Assembly (NCBI GenBank): GCA_958450365.1 | Contig: CAUEEP010000884.1 | Coordinates: 640,973-704,972, forward strand | Direction of reading: 5' to 3' | Length of the DNA stretch: 64,000 bases | Origin: Mesorhabditis belari | Lineage: Eukaryota > Nematoda > Chromadorea > Rhabditida > Rhabditidae | Shown here: piece by piece, positions 1 to 10,899 of the stretch | Layout: every line of letters begins with the position of its first letter | Position numbering within the stretch: the first letter of the stretch is position 1 | Notes under the pieces: model-generated | What the model was told of the DNA's origin: nothing | What the model saw: the letters and a program-made list of their open reading frames with translations, nothing else | Databases searched by the model: none | Made by a program: the position numbers and the translations under genes

Positions 1-154
1 CTCGAATCAAAGGCCAGCTTGGCTCGGTGCTTTTCCTTGTAAGCTTTATCTTCTAGCTCATTTGTGATCTCAGCTTTTTTCGAATTCCTTTCTTCATATT
101 TTCAAATTTTACGTGTTCTGTATAAATGTTCCAAAATTTTTCCATGAAACCCAT
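1..154 (-). CDS. Partial gene start, unknown charged protein
   Basis: Two exons (113-154 and 1-68, the second cut by the window edge) join in phase 0 across a 44-bp intron with donor GTAAAA. The first exon begins with an ATG seven bases after a good TTTTTCAG acceptor, as expected for a trans-spliced start. The peptide begins MGFMEKFWNIYTEH and goes on with a Lys/Glu-rich, probably helical stretch containing KAYKEKHRAKLAF. The second exon has coding-like composition, but its acceptor (GCTGAG) is weak, so the join is uncertain. It lies about 200 bp downstream of the Ly-6-like gene on the same strand and could be the next gene of an operon. I do not recognise the family. Confidence 0.42.
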
Positions 155-353
155 CAATTTTCTGAAAAATTTATTGTTCAGAGCTGAAAATTTTTGAATG
201 TTTTACGAGCCGACCAATAAAATCTAATTTGGGCTATCACACACGGCGAACAACAACCCGTAGCGAGAAAAAAAATTGAGTGAATCACATTTTTCGACAT
301 TTTTGCAAGTTTACTAAGCTATTCGGCTTTAGAGGTTGCTTTAGAAGGTTGCT

Positions 354-3239
354 TTAGAATTTCTGAACCATGGCGAATAGAGCAACGACTACTAGGAAGA
401 ACACCGAAAAAGGGGAATTCGCCGAGTTACACTTGTCCTTTTTGCAGCAGTAATGATGGAACTCGACACCGCCTTTATCCCAGGATTGGGCCTGAAAAAT
501 AGTGATTATTCTAGTATACTGTCGTGATAAAAGATATAAGATTGAAAAACTATGTAACTTCGAAATGAAATGCCGTTTACTTTTGATTTGATTTTGAAAC
601 GATTTATAACCTTTTTATGAGAAGGTTTGCTCACAAAAAGACATGAAGGCGAAAAAATTGTTGTCGCCTCAAATTTAACCCTATTCTAATCATATTTAAG
701 TAGTGCAATTGTTTCGTGACGAGAATGGATTTGATTTTTTAATTTGCATGTTTCAAATTAAGGTTAATCTAAGTTCTATTTTTTTTTGCAATAATCGGCA
801 ATCTAATTTTTTTCCTCAGTTATCCCTCAACTAAAGCATTTTCTAAACCGTGTTCCTTTTCTTTTTCTGCCTTAATTGGGAGTGGGACAAATGCGACCTT
901 TTTTTTGCGCACCCGGACATTTGCGCACCTTGCCCATTAGCGCACCTTTTTTCGCGTTTTAAGCTCTAAAAGCTCTAAAAAAGCTCTAAAAGGCTCATAT
1001 TAACCAATTTCTATTCCAAAAGTTGTTTTTCTAGGTAATTTGATGGTGTCGAATTCAAATTTTGATATAGCAGAGCGTGTGGAACCAATTTGTGGAAGAC
1101 AAAACGGCTAGATCAAATTACAGAAAATTGTCGATTTTTCTCTTTGTATAACTCCGTCCGTTTGTTTCCACAAGCTCTGTTATGTCAAAATTTCGATTAT
1201 ATGCCCTAAAATTACCTAGAAAAACAACATTTGGAATAGAAATTGTTTATTAGCTATATTAGCTTTTTAGAGCTTTTTTAAAACGCGAAAAAAGGTGCGC
1301 TAATGGGCAAGGTGCGGAAAAAAAGGTGCGCAAATGTCCGGGTGCGCAAAAAAAGGTAGCATTTGTCCCACTCCCGGTTTCTCTGATCTTTTTAAGCTTA
1401 TTTTGAAATAATAGACTTTTAAGTAGATTTTTAGGGTAAATTTAAAAAATGGAGTTTCAAGTTTGCTTTTATTGCTTCGCTTTTGCTTGACGGCTAATCA
1501 AACCAGATCTCTTCGGCTGTTCATAAAAAATATCGAATAATAAAAATAAGTGTAGAATCGAAATTTTGACATATCAGAGCTTGTGGAAGCGAACGGACGG
1601 AGTTATACAAAGAGAAAAATCGACAATTTTCTGTAATTTGATCTAACCGTTTTGTCTTTCAAATTGGTTCCACAAGTTCTGATATGCCAAAATTTCGATT
1701 CTACGCCCTAAAATTACCTAGAAAAACAACTTTTGGAATAGAAATTGGTTAATATTAGCTTTTTAGAGCTTTTTTAGAGCTTTTAGAGCTTAAAACGCGA
1801 AAAAAGGTGCGCTAATGGACAAGGTGCGGAAAAAAAGGTGCGCAAATGTCCGGGTGCGCAAAAAAAAGGTCGCATTTGTCCCACTCCCCCTTAATCTTGT
1901 CTCTATTTTTTGTCCGATCTATTCACTTTTAGCATTCTGTAATGGTTCACAAAGGATATCGAAAGATACAAAAAGTGAGTAGATCGGATAAAAATAGAGA
2001 CAAGATTACGGTAGAAAGAGAAAGGGAAGACGGCTTAGAAAATGCTTTAATTGAGATGGAACGGCTTACTTGACAACCCGCTTGACATCCCCACGTCGTC
2101 TGGTATACGGTAGCGTTTTTCCATGTTTCCTTGAAACAAAAGTCCGCCGTTGAGTTCGAGCAAGTTGTTCGATCATTCTGTAAAAAAAATCATCAATCGT
2201 TTTTTACTATTAAATCTCGTTTAAATCTGCAAGAAGGGTTGTAATTTAGCTCTAGAAGATTACTGTTGTTTTACTTGTTGAAGATTACTGTGAAAAAGTG
2301 TTGTATACTGTTCGAAAGCCCTAAATCTCCTCTACAAAATAGTGTAAAAAGATTTTGGATTGGATTGATGATTGAGGACTTTGGTGTTAAAAGGTAACCA
2401 CAGGTCGAGTCTCAACCTGGGCACCTGCGTCTGCTGGCAACTATCGATTCCATGGATCTTTTCGCTTGAAATTTTTCCAGTATATTAAGAATATACATTA
2501 TTCAATATTTATACTAAAATGCAAACGATCAGCTTGGATTTTATCTAGATAAGAGAATTCAAAGTTTAAGTTTTGGTACAAATATTGAAAGTAGCCGTTT
2601 TTTGACCTAAAATGGGTCTTTTTCGAAAAACAAAGATTTAGCGAAGACGAACAAACAAAAGGACTTCTTTTTTTCTCTTTTCTTTTATGTTATTTTGAAA
2701 TAACTTTAATTAGCGGTATTTTCTGACGGAAAACCTGGGCATGACTATTACCAGAAACACATTTTCCAGAAAATGATAATTTTTAACCTTTCAACTTAAA
2801 AGTCACCCAAGTCCCCAATAATCAATCCAATCCAAAATCTTTTTACACTATTTTGTAGAGGAGATTTAGGGCTTTCGAACAGTATACAACACTTTTTCAC
2901 AGTAATCTTCAACAAGTAAAACAACAGTAATCTTCTAGAGCTAAATTTTTGTTTTTCGAAAAAGCCAAAAACGGCTACTTTCAACTTTGGATTCTCTTAT
3001 CTAGATAAAATCCAAGCTGATCGTTTGCATTTTAGTATAAATATTGAGTAATGTATATCCTTAATTTACTGGAAAAATTTCACGCGAAAAGATCCGTGGA
3101 ATCGATAGTTGCCAGCAGGCGCAGGTGCCCAGGTCGAAATACTCACCGGTGGCCGATATCCATTGTTATTGATCGCCTCATAGCAAGTGATCGCCAACCC
3201 TGCCACAACAAACAACGAAACGATCACGAAAAACCTCAT
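354..3239 (-). CDS. Ly-6/LU-type GPI-anchored surface protein
   Basis: Three exons (3147-3239, 2070-2177, 354-491), all joined in phase 0 with donors GTGAGT and GTAAGC and acceptors TTTACAG and TTTTCAG, give 112 residues. Residues 1-17 are a signal peptide (MRFFVIVSLFVVAGLA). The mature part has eight cysteines (19, 37, 45, 62, 66, 82, 83, 88) ending in the motif CCKKDKCN, which matches the CC-x3-D-x-CN signature closing the three-finger Ly-6/uPAR fold. A hydrophobic tail (FFLVVVALFAMV) follows, as in GPI-anchored members. Two N-glycosylation sequons (NST, NAT) lie in exon 2. An acceptor-like TTTCCCAGTTTCAG at about 3270 may be the trans-splice site. Both introns are occupied by palindromic repeats. 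The fold is well supported; the ligand or partner channel is unknown. Confidence 0.85.
822..2060. mobile_element. Hairpin MITE split by a nested insertion
   Basis: The left arm (about 822-875 continuing at 1895-1935) and the right arm (about 1970-2060) are reverse complements over about 100 bp once the insertion at 876-1890 is removed; both contain AAAGCATTTTCTAA and CTTGTCTCTATTTTT. The element lies in intron 2 of the Ly-6-like gene and its right arm ends close to the splice donor. A fragment of the same arm occurs near 40500-40560. Confidence 0.75.
876..1890. mobile_element. Nested palindromic element with TTAA target duplication
   Basis: The inserted segment is bounded by TTAA at 872-875 and 1891-1894 and by inverted termini reading GGGAGTGGGACAAATGCGAC. 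It contains a full palindrome (876-1377, arms rich in GGTGCGCAAATGTCC and TTAAGCTCTAAAA), a spacer (1378-1550) whose inverted copy lies at about 6920-7085, and a second right arm (1555-1890). A TTAA duplication is typical of piggyBac-type integration, but no transposase is present. A related but diverged element lies at 57993-58345. Confidence 0.75.
2255..3141. repeat. Rearranged inverted repeat in intron 1 of the Ly-6-like gene
   Basis: Three blocks on the left (2258-2383, 2404-2585, 2588-2641) recur as reverse complements on the right (2809-2942, 2985-3141, 2953-2983). The block order shows that one arm has been shuffled. The 62-codon open frame on the minus strand here is a by-product of the arm. 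Confidence 0.75.
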
Positions 3240-3330
3240 CTTGAAGAGCTGGGGAAACAGGTTTCTGAAACTGGGAAATAGACATGGGCACTATAAGCTA
3301 CAAAAATGACGAACTATCACACTCAAAACG

Positions 3331-3487
3331 CTAACTGCTTCAAACTGCTTCTAGCTTGCTTCAAACTGCTACTAACTGCTTCTAGCTTGCTTCTAACTGC
3401 TTCAAACTGCTTCTAGCTTGCTTCAAACTGCTACTAACTGCTTCTAGCTTGCTTCTAACTGCTTCAAACTGCTTCTAGCTTGCTTCA
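3331..3487. repeat. Minisatellite, CTGCTTCTAGCTTGCTTC units
   Basis: Alternating copies of AACTGCTTCAAACTGC and TTCTAGCTTGCTTC are arranged as a higher-order repeat of about 60 bp, just upstream of the Ly-6-like gene. Confidence 0.85.
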
Positions 3488-3887
3488 AATCTGCCGGATT
3501 GACACGATCTATAGCTCAAAAAATCGAGAATCTCAATTCGAATGAACGAGAATTCGAATGAACTAAAGCACAACGAAAAATATGAATGCTAAAGAGAGTT
3601 ACAGTGGTTTAAATGAAACGGACCGTACTCAAAAGATATAAAAGTCGAAGCTTGATGATTGGATTGATGATTGATCAGTCAGGCTACATTAAGTTAGAGA
3701 TATCTATCAAAAAGTGTTCAAGTTTGAAACTCGAGTATTCTCAAGTTTTAATCTCAAATATAAATCATAGCTAGGCTTTTTTTAAAGAAGATTTGCTTAG
3801 GATCAAGTTTTCAGGAGGATTCTCAATTTGTAAATCCTTAAAGCCTAGCAATGAATTAAAAAGTAAAAGCAGAAAGAGAGCAATATA

Positions 3888-4127
3888 CAGTACTGGACAA
3901 TGAAATATGATATTTGAAAAAACGATCGTCACTTTCGCGCGTCTGTAACTCCCTTGTCTTTGAGTTTAAACTATTAGTGCTATACATTTTCTGAAAGCTC
4001 TTTTCAAGGGCTACACAATGGTAATATTAATATTTAGAAATACGGTAAAGACAAGGGAGTTACAGACGCGTGAAAGTGACGATCGTTTTTCAAATTTTCA
4101 AATATGATATTTCATTGTCCAGTAGTG
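3888..4127. mobile_element. Tc1/mariner-type MITE, 240 bp
   Basis: Near-perfect palindrome whose ends read CAGTACTGGACAATGAAATA on the left and its complement (CACTACTGG...) on the right, each flanked by TA. A CAGT..TGG terminus with a TA duplication is characteristic of Tc1-like elements. No coding sequence is inside. Confidence 0.75.
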
Positions 4128-4129
4128 TA

Positions 4130-5080
4130 GATCTCAATCTAGATTTCTCGGAAATCGGAAACTAATTCTAAGAAACGATTTACTGGCTAATTTCTTAATT
4201 TACTGGCTAATTTCTTTATTTACTGATAAATTTCGATTAATTTTCGATCAAAATTGAGTCAATCAAGGTCACTTATTCGTCAAAAGCTCTAAACTCAATT
4301 AAATTAAAGACAGTTTTCTAAAAGAAGCGCTAGACTAGAGAAAGATCTCAAATAAAAGCATGAAAATGATCTTAAACGTTTATAAAATTGATTAATTCGA
4401 AACCGGAGACCACTTTTTTTTTTTGCTAGTGCTTTTCTTTGCAAAAGTGGCTCCCTACTCGCGATTTTATGCGTTTTTTATAGATTTTGATAGGAATGAG
4501 AAGGGAGTCTTGTCCACGTTTTTTTTTGACTTCAAACCCCGATCAAGAATTTGAAATTTTAAAGGGATTCTTCGCTTAAAACGATTAAAGGAGGTTTTAA
4601 ACGGTGTTTTAAAGGAGACGATTTTTGATTTCTGATTTCTTTTTGGAGAGTTTAATTAGAGTTTAGTTTAGAAAATAGAATTAGATGCTAAGTTGATTAA
4701 AGAAAATGTTGTTTGAAAAACTGAAATCTAAACGATGAATGAATTTGTTTCCTCAACAAGAATTTCCCTGTACCAACATTGTAAAAAGTGTAAATAATGT
4801 GAAAATAATTTATGTGAAAGCTTACATTTTTGTTTACAACAGAAATTTGTTCAAATTTTTCCTTTATACGTTAAAAGAGAGGCGATAAACTTTTGAGTAA
4901 GTAACTCGACAAGTTTCCCAAGCCCGATTTTGCGGTGACATAGCTAAAATTCGTTTTGTTTTCGCTTTCGCTGTTTTGTTCATTCTATGGATGCTATTTT
5001 AGTGTCTGGTTTTAGCGTTTCAAGTTGAATCAGATTAAAATCGATGTTCAATCAAATCATTCTGGGTTGGTTGATTCGTA
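4130..5080. other. Intergenic, no gene seen
   Basis: AT-rich sequence with no exon-like run on either strand. The part from about 4670 to 4745 is duplicated at 36484-36546. Confidence 0.5.
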
Positions 5081-5082
5081 AT

Positions 5083-5403
5083 GGATCAGGGTCGATTCAG
5101 GGTTGATTCAGGGTCGATTCGGGGTTGATTCAGGGTCGATTCGGGGTTACTTCGGAGTCGATTCCGGGTTACTTCGGGGTCGATTCAGGGCCGATTCAGG
5201 GCCGATTCGGGGTTAATTCGGGGCCGATTCAGGGCCGATTCGGGGTTGATTCGGGGTTGATTCCGGGTCGATTCGGGGTTACTTCGGAGTCGATTCCGGG
5301 TTACTTCGGGGTCGATTCAGGGCCGATTCAGGGCCGATTCGGGGTTGATTCCGGGTCGATTCGGGGCCGATTCGGGGTTGATTCCGGGTCGATTGGGGAT
5401 TGA
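5083..5403. repeat. Minisatellite of GATTCGGGGTC-type 11-12 bp units
   Basis: Imperfect tandem copies of GGGTCGATTCGG, GGTTGATTC and GGTTACTTC, G-rich on the plus strand, with a higher-order duplication. The 92-codon frame across it (repeating Gly-Arg-Phe-Gly-Val) comes from the repeat and is not considered a gene. Confidence 0.9.
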
Positions 5404-5820
5404 TACTTTCAAAGCACTAGAACGAAATTTTTAGAAAAAAAAAGAGCAAGAGAAGGATTATTTCTATTATCAGAGCTTTACATAACTAAATTTGAAACAT
5501 CCTTTTTTTCACTGACCTTTGTGAAATTGCTTTTTATCAATCATTCAATAAACTTCAAAAGCCAAATCATTGCCTCATTGCCTATTTTTTTGATACCTAA
5601 GCGCACATTGTAGAATAAACCAGTGTCGAGAAAAACTCGTTCAAAACTAAACTACGCAACACTCCACACCGTCATTATGGGGCTGGGGCACTATTAGCTT
5701 ATAAATAATGCTATAAAGCTTATAAATTTGAAAGAATATTATTGTTTTTGCCTATATTAGTATTAGTTTTTTAGTTTTCCCAAAAAAAGAAAACGTTTGT
5801 TGTCTAATCTTTCTATCGTC
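5404..5820 (+). repeat. Dispersed duplication, second copy at 36547-36985
   Basis: The two copies align throughout, sharing for example GATACTTTCAAAGCACTAGA and CCAGTGTCGAGAAAAACTCG. The duplication continues to the left (4670-4745 = 36484-36546), so this copy is interrupted by about 655 bp containing the 5083-5403 minisatellite. Confidence 0.8.
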
Positions 5821-6087
5821 AGAGCTTCTTTGACTGGACTTTCACTTTACAATACTTTCAAATACCGTAATCTTTTTTATTAGAAGTTTATTTGATACTA
5901 GAATTTAAGAATTTATGTAAAGAAAAATAGATTGATTAGAAATTGTTCAGTTTTTACTTTCACAAAAAGCTTGTTTCAAATTCGTTAAGCTTTAGTGTCA
6001 ATTGACTGGCCTAATTTTGTTTTCCTTACGTTTCAAAGCCCTTTTCTAAGAAAAAAATGTACGGTATTTTCCCTATGAATATATGAA
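5821..6087. other. Intergenic, nothing recognised
   Basis: AT-rich sequence without exon-like structure. Confidence 0.4.
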
Positions 6088-6641
6088 AGTGTGAGACTCA
6101 AAAATGGAGATGTCCCAGTTTGAGCATTTGAGCACTTTCTTCAAAGGAAACCCATTTTGGTATCAATAGAAAAGTTGTAGAGAATCAAAAATTAGACTTA
6201 TAGCCAAATTTCCAAAAAGATACACTTAGTAGTTTCGTTTAGAATGCAAGTTTTGTGAAAATTTGGCATTTCTTTTGTGTAAATTTGGCATTTCTTGAAA
6301 ACCAGTTTTTGAATCGTTCTGAAAATTTGGATATAAGCTTGATTTTTGATTCTCTACAACTTTTCCATTGACACCAAAATGGGTTTCTTTTGAAGAAAGT
6401 GCTCAAACTGTCACATATGACAATAGCCCGCGGTTTTCAATTCATCAACCCAATATTTAACTTGAAACATGATTTGCTAACCATTGCTCAACTAGTAACA
6501 GGCGAGCTTTTACATTATAAATTCGAATTTGATAATTTTAATAGCATATTGTAGATGATTTCGTTGAATAACTGTGTAAGACACATTTCGAGTCCCGATA
6601 AAGATTTGCTTGCTTTTATGGATTTGCTTGCAATAAACGAC
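6088..6641 (-). repeat. Left arm of a 550-bp inverted duplication
   Basis: Reverse complement of 10166-10716. It contains a 290-bp palindromic MITE (about 6117-6410) and one mariner terminus (6428-6458, CGCGGTTTTCAATTCAT). The arms are 3.5 kb apart. Confidence 0.8.
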
Positions 6642-7754
6642 CACCAACCCAAACATTTGCATTTTAAAAAGTTTGCTTATGCATAGGGTTACGGTAGCTT
6701 ATATTCGGCGCGCTCTTTTTAGAAAACGCGTTGTCTGTAAGTAACATACTCGAGTTGAAAGCGAGGTTGAACGATTGAATGTTTGATTGAAACGATTGAA
6801 TCGAAAGTCGATTGAATTGAAATTCGAAAAACAAACAGTGGTTTCGATATCAGATAAAACCTCGAAATCTTTGCATAAAACCCTTGAATTTGAGTGCATT
6901 TTTTACGAATAGCAGACGAGATTTGGTTCGATTAGCCGTCAAGCAAAAGTGAAGCAATAAAAGCAAACTTGAAACTCCATTTTTTAACTTTACCCTAAAA
7001 ATCTACTAATAATCCTAAAAATCTACCTAAAATCTATAAAAGTCTATTATTTCAAAATAAGCTTAAAAAGATCAGAGAAATCGACTTGAAATTTGAGATT
7101 TTAACCTTTAAAAGCAAAGATTTTATGGATTTTTCGAGAAACAAGGACTATTGAAAGCGGCAAAGATTTGATTGGGCAAAAATTGAAACAAAAAGTTTTT
7201 TGATAAATCAAACAAACAAAAAAATCAATTTAAAACGATACTGATGCTTTAAAGCAATGAATTATTATTATTATTCAAAAGTTATTGCCCATTATCTCTA
7301 GAAACAATGAGAAATCTGTTTTGAATGATTAATTTGTCAAACAAAAGCTTTATCAGCACGAAATTAGTCTAAAATCGGTGACGATTTGAAAACAAAACAA
7401 AATTTCGCAAAAAATCTTTTGTTTTGCAATTTTTATCTTTCTTTTTGGGTATTTGGAAGTTAAAAATATACTTTGAAAAATTTCGGTTTCAATCTAACAC
7501 AAGATAAAAGCTGTTAGCAGTGATTAGTGCCAGCAAATTTAATGATTGAGTTTACGAGGACTTTCAAAAACTTACTAAGTGCTGCTAATTTGTGTTTTTT
7601 GCACTATCTTCTAGTGTTTTTTTATGAAATGTCGAAGTTAATGAAACATCATGTTTCAATATTGATCGATTTTACGGCAATAGCAAAAGATTAATAGAAT
7701 AGTTGTCATTTTCTTTGCCTATTTACTTTTTTGACATGCTAATTTTTTTAAATG

Positions 7755-7868
7755 TGGGAGTATAACGGGATTGATGCTGTGGGGGTATAACAGGATTGAT
7801 GCGTGTGAGGGTATAACAGGATTGATGCTGTGGGAGTATAACGGGATTGATGCTGTGGGGTATAACGG
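7755..7868. repeat. Short minisatellite
   Basis: Four to five copies of a roughly 27-bp unit containing GTATAACGGGATTGATGCTG. Two overlapping minus-strand frames here derive from it. Confidence 0.8.
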
Positions 7869-8067
7869 AAAAGTACCTTTTTTATAGTACAAAAACAAAA
7901 TCCATGTTTCAACTTTGAACAAGTTTGGTGTAAAAAGCCACTTCTAATTAAAGCCCTGTTCATCAGCTTATCGGGAAAAGCATTTCAGCATTTCAAAATT
8001 TCATTTCAAAAACTTTATTCGTTTTTCTTTTGATCCTTTGATAATTTGAAAAAAAACTTTAAAACCT

Positions 8068-8097
8068 TGCTATTGTTAATTTAAATTAACAATAGCA
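8068..8097. repeat. Perfect 30-bp palindrome
   Basis: TGCTATTGTTAATTT followed immediately by its complement. Confidence 0.8.
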
Positions 8098-8604
8098 GGC
8101 TTTAAAGTCAATTTTTTTCTTCATTTGATTTGACAATTAACGACCGGACTTCTGGAGTTGCATAAAACCTAGAAAAACTATTTCTTTGTTTTTAAAATTA
8201 AATCACGATCCCTTGATTTCAATTGATCGCCTTTGAAACACAAAATCTTTTTCTCGACTTCTCCCATTCTTTTCCCCCATTTAAACCACCAAAAAAGGCT
8301 TCATGATCGGGTGATGGGAATGAGAAACGAAAAAGGAAAGATTCTCTTTCTTTTTTGAAAAAATCCAACCGGAAGTCATCAATTTCTTTTGCTTTATTGT
8401 ATGGAAAATCTTTCTAGAGAAAAAGACTGTGAAATCGAAAAGGATAATCGTTTCTTGTTTGGAGATGTTTCTCCGATTTCTCTACAACATGTTCAAAGTT
8501 CAAATGATCATTTTTTAAAAGTATTTTTCTTGATTTTGAAATTTTTCGGCATTTCTGATCGGCAAATCTTTGAGATTTTTGGTGAATTGAAAATTTTAGC
8601 TATT

Positions 8605-8891
8605 TACCGTATTTCTTCGAATAGAAGACCGGGTAAAGAGTATCATCGCGTACTCCTGCGTAGCAGCCCTTTTTAAAATTTCTTTTCTGCATAAAAGCTT
8701 TCAATCAAGTGCTATAGAGCTGGAAAATGACTCAAAAATACCACATGAGCTAACAGTTTTTTGAGCCATTTTTGAGCTCTATAGCACTTGATTGAAAGCT
8801 TTTATGCAGAAAAGAAATTTTAAAAAGGGCTGCTACGCAGGAGTACGCGATGATACTCTTTACCCGGTCTTCTATTCGAAGAAATACGGTA
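8605..8891. mobile_element. Hairpin MITE, 287 bp
   Basis: Termini TACCGTATTTCTTCGAATAG and complement, arms of about 110 bp almost identical, loop about 60 bp. The open frames on each strand (8389-8676 and 8750-9001) run through the arms and are not genes. Confidence 0.85.
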
Positions 8892-8984
8892 AGTAGATTG
8901 AGTGAAGGAACACTTGCAAGAAACAACCCGATTATTGGGATTATTAAAGGGACTAAATGCTTTTGTGACTTGGTACATTTGAAA

Positions 8985-9268
8985 TGTTTATCACAAAGCA
9001 TTGTTATCTAATCAGGTGCTGAATATTCGTAATCAAGTGAAGAAAAAGGACTTGGTTAGATAGATGCTTCAACAACCCAAACTTCAGAACTACATTGCTG
9101 GAAATAAACAGGCCAATATTGCCGAGAATAAACAGTCCGATATTGACCTGATTTTGAAACAATCTTTTCTGAACGTCGATCAAACTTGACCGGGATCTTG
9201 TTGGCATCTTGTATCTTGTTCAATCAACAAAACCTCTAGATTTACATTACAAAATTCTGGTTTTGTTG
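8985..9268 (+). pseudogene. Decayed coding-like direct repeat, copy 1
   Basis: Direct repeat of 9412-9697. On the plus strand both copies keep the same open stretch ending NKQSDIDLILKQSFLNVDQT and a stop; copy 1 has an in-frame TAG in the middle (codon before ATG 9064). Shared frame conservation between the two copies suggests a former coding exon rather than neutral repeat. The family is not recognised. Confidence 0.35.
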
Positions 9269-9411
9269 ATGCTGAGTTGATAAATGAACGTTTTTCCCTG
9301 ACTAGGCTTTCAATAAAGTTCTTTCCCAGAAATTCTCTGGCTGGCTGTCAAAAAAAGTCGCGAAGCCAGGTTTCGACCTCAGCTCGGTCTTCGAAGTGCT
9401 CTCTATCGAAA

Positions 9412-9697
9412 ATCGTTTATCATAAATCATTGTTATCCAAGCAAGTGCTGAATATTGGTAATCAAGTAAAGAAAAAGGTGCATCGGACTTTGTAAGATAG
9501 ATTTTTCAACAACGCATACTCCAGAACTACATTGCTGGTAATAAAAAGGCAGATATTGCCGAAAATAAACAATCCAATATTCATCTGATTTTGAAACAAG
9601 CTTTTTTGAACGTCGATCAAACTTGACCGGGATCTTGTTGGCATCTTGTTCAATCAACAAAACCCTCTAGATTTACATTACAAAATTCTGGTTTTGT
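9412..9697 (+). pseudogene. Decayed coding-like direct repeat, copy 2
   Basis: Second copy of 8985-9268. It reads VYHKSLLSKQVLNIGNQVKK, then a stop and a small indel, then YIAGNKKADIAENKQSN and the same C-terminal end as copy 1. Confidence 0.35.
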
Positions 9698-10343
9698 AAT
9701 TTTTTTTAAACAACTTGTTATTGTTTTCATCAAAAGCTCTCCACTTTTCTTTTCCCAAATTCCAATTTTCCCACAATCATTCTCCATTTTCTTCTCTAAA
9801 TCACTTTTCAATCAATCACTCATCTATTATTAGCTGTCGATTCAAAAAAAAACGATCATTTCTCTCTCTCTTTTTCTTCGTGAAACGCGCAAGATTTCAG
9901 ATTTTTCTTCTTTTTTTTTGATGATAATAGGAAAAATCGTTAAACCGTCAATGGTATTTTGAATGATCGATCGGAACAGCCTTTGCCCTTTTCCGTTTCG
10001 ATTTTCCATTTATTTTCCTATAAAAAGAATTGATCTAAACACAGATCACCACCAAAAAGACTCTTGTTTCACAAAGTTTAAAAGAAATTTGATGAAGAAA
10101 AGGTTTTAAATTGAAATTTTCTCCTTGATCAGTTGATGAATGGTTTAAAAGCTTGAGTTTCAATTTATAATCGTTTATTGCAAGCAAACAAGACTTTATC
10201 GGGACTCGAAATGTGTCTTACCCAGTTATTCAACGAAATCATCTATAATATGCTATTAAAATTATCAAATTCGAATTTATAATGTAAAAGCTCGCCTGTT
10301 ACTAGTTGAGCAATGGTTAGCAAATCATGTTTCAGGTTAAATA

Positions 10344-10896
10344 TTGGGTTGATGAATTGAAAACCGCGGGCTATTGTCATATGTGACAGTTTGAGCACTT
10401 TCTTCAAAAGAAACCCATTTTGGTGTCAATGGAAAAGTTGTAGAGAATCAAAAATTAGGCTTATAGCCAAATTTTCAGAACGATTCAAACACTGGTTTTC
10501 AAGAAATGCCAAATTTACACAAAAGAAATGCCAAATTTTCACAAAACTTGCATTTTAAGCGAAACTACTAAGTGTATCTTTTTGGAAATTTGGCTATAAG
10601 CCTAGTTTTTGATTCTCTACAACTTTTCTATTGACACCAAAATGGGTTTCTTTTGAAGAAAGTGCTCAAACTGGGACACTGGGACATCTCCAGTCCTCCA
10701 TTTCTGAGTCTCACACTTGTCTCACACACAAACCAAAATCCTACTACGAAAGAGGAATCCGCAAATTGCCTGTAAAATGGGCAGAAGTCGTGAATAATAA
10801 TGGAAATAATAATGGAAATTATTTGGAATGAATTGATGGTTTTGTGTTGAATAAATTTTAGTTCAAAGTCCCGCAGTTTTCAATTCATGAATCCAA
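10344..10896 (+). mobile_element. Relic mariner element interrupted by a MITE
   Basis: Inverted termini TTGGGTTGATGAATTGAAAA (left) and the complement of TTGGATTCATGAATTGAAAA (right) are each flanked by TA. A 287-bp palindromic MITE (10387-10673, ends CAGTTTGAGCACTTTC) has inserted inside. Only the C-terminus of the transposase remains between the MITE and the right terminus. Confidence 0.75.
10730..10831 (+). pseudogene. Mariner transposase C-terminal fragment
   Basis: About 33 codons ending in a TGA, with the pattern YYERGIRKLPVKWAEVV followed by an Asn-rich stretch and NYLE. The family's usual C-terminus reads like Y-x-R-G-I-x-x-L-P-x-R-W-x-x-V-x-x-x-G-x-Y. The catalytic DDD region is absent, so the element cannot move itself. 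Confidence 0.75.
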
Positions 10897-10899
10897 TAG

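Noticed and set aside
5125..5403. 92-codon Gly-Arg-Phe-Gly-Val frame
   Set aside because: Translation of the 5083-5403 minisatellite.
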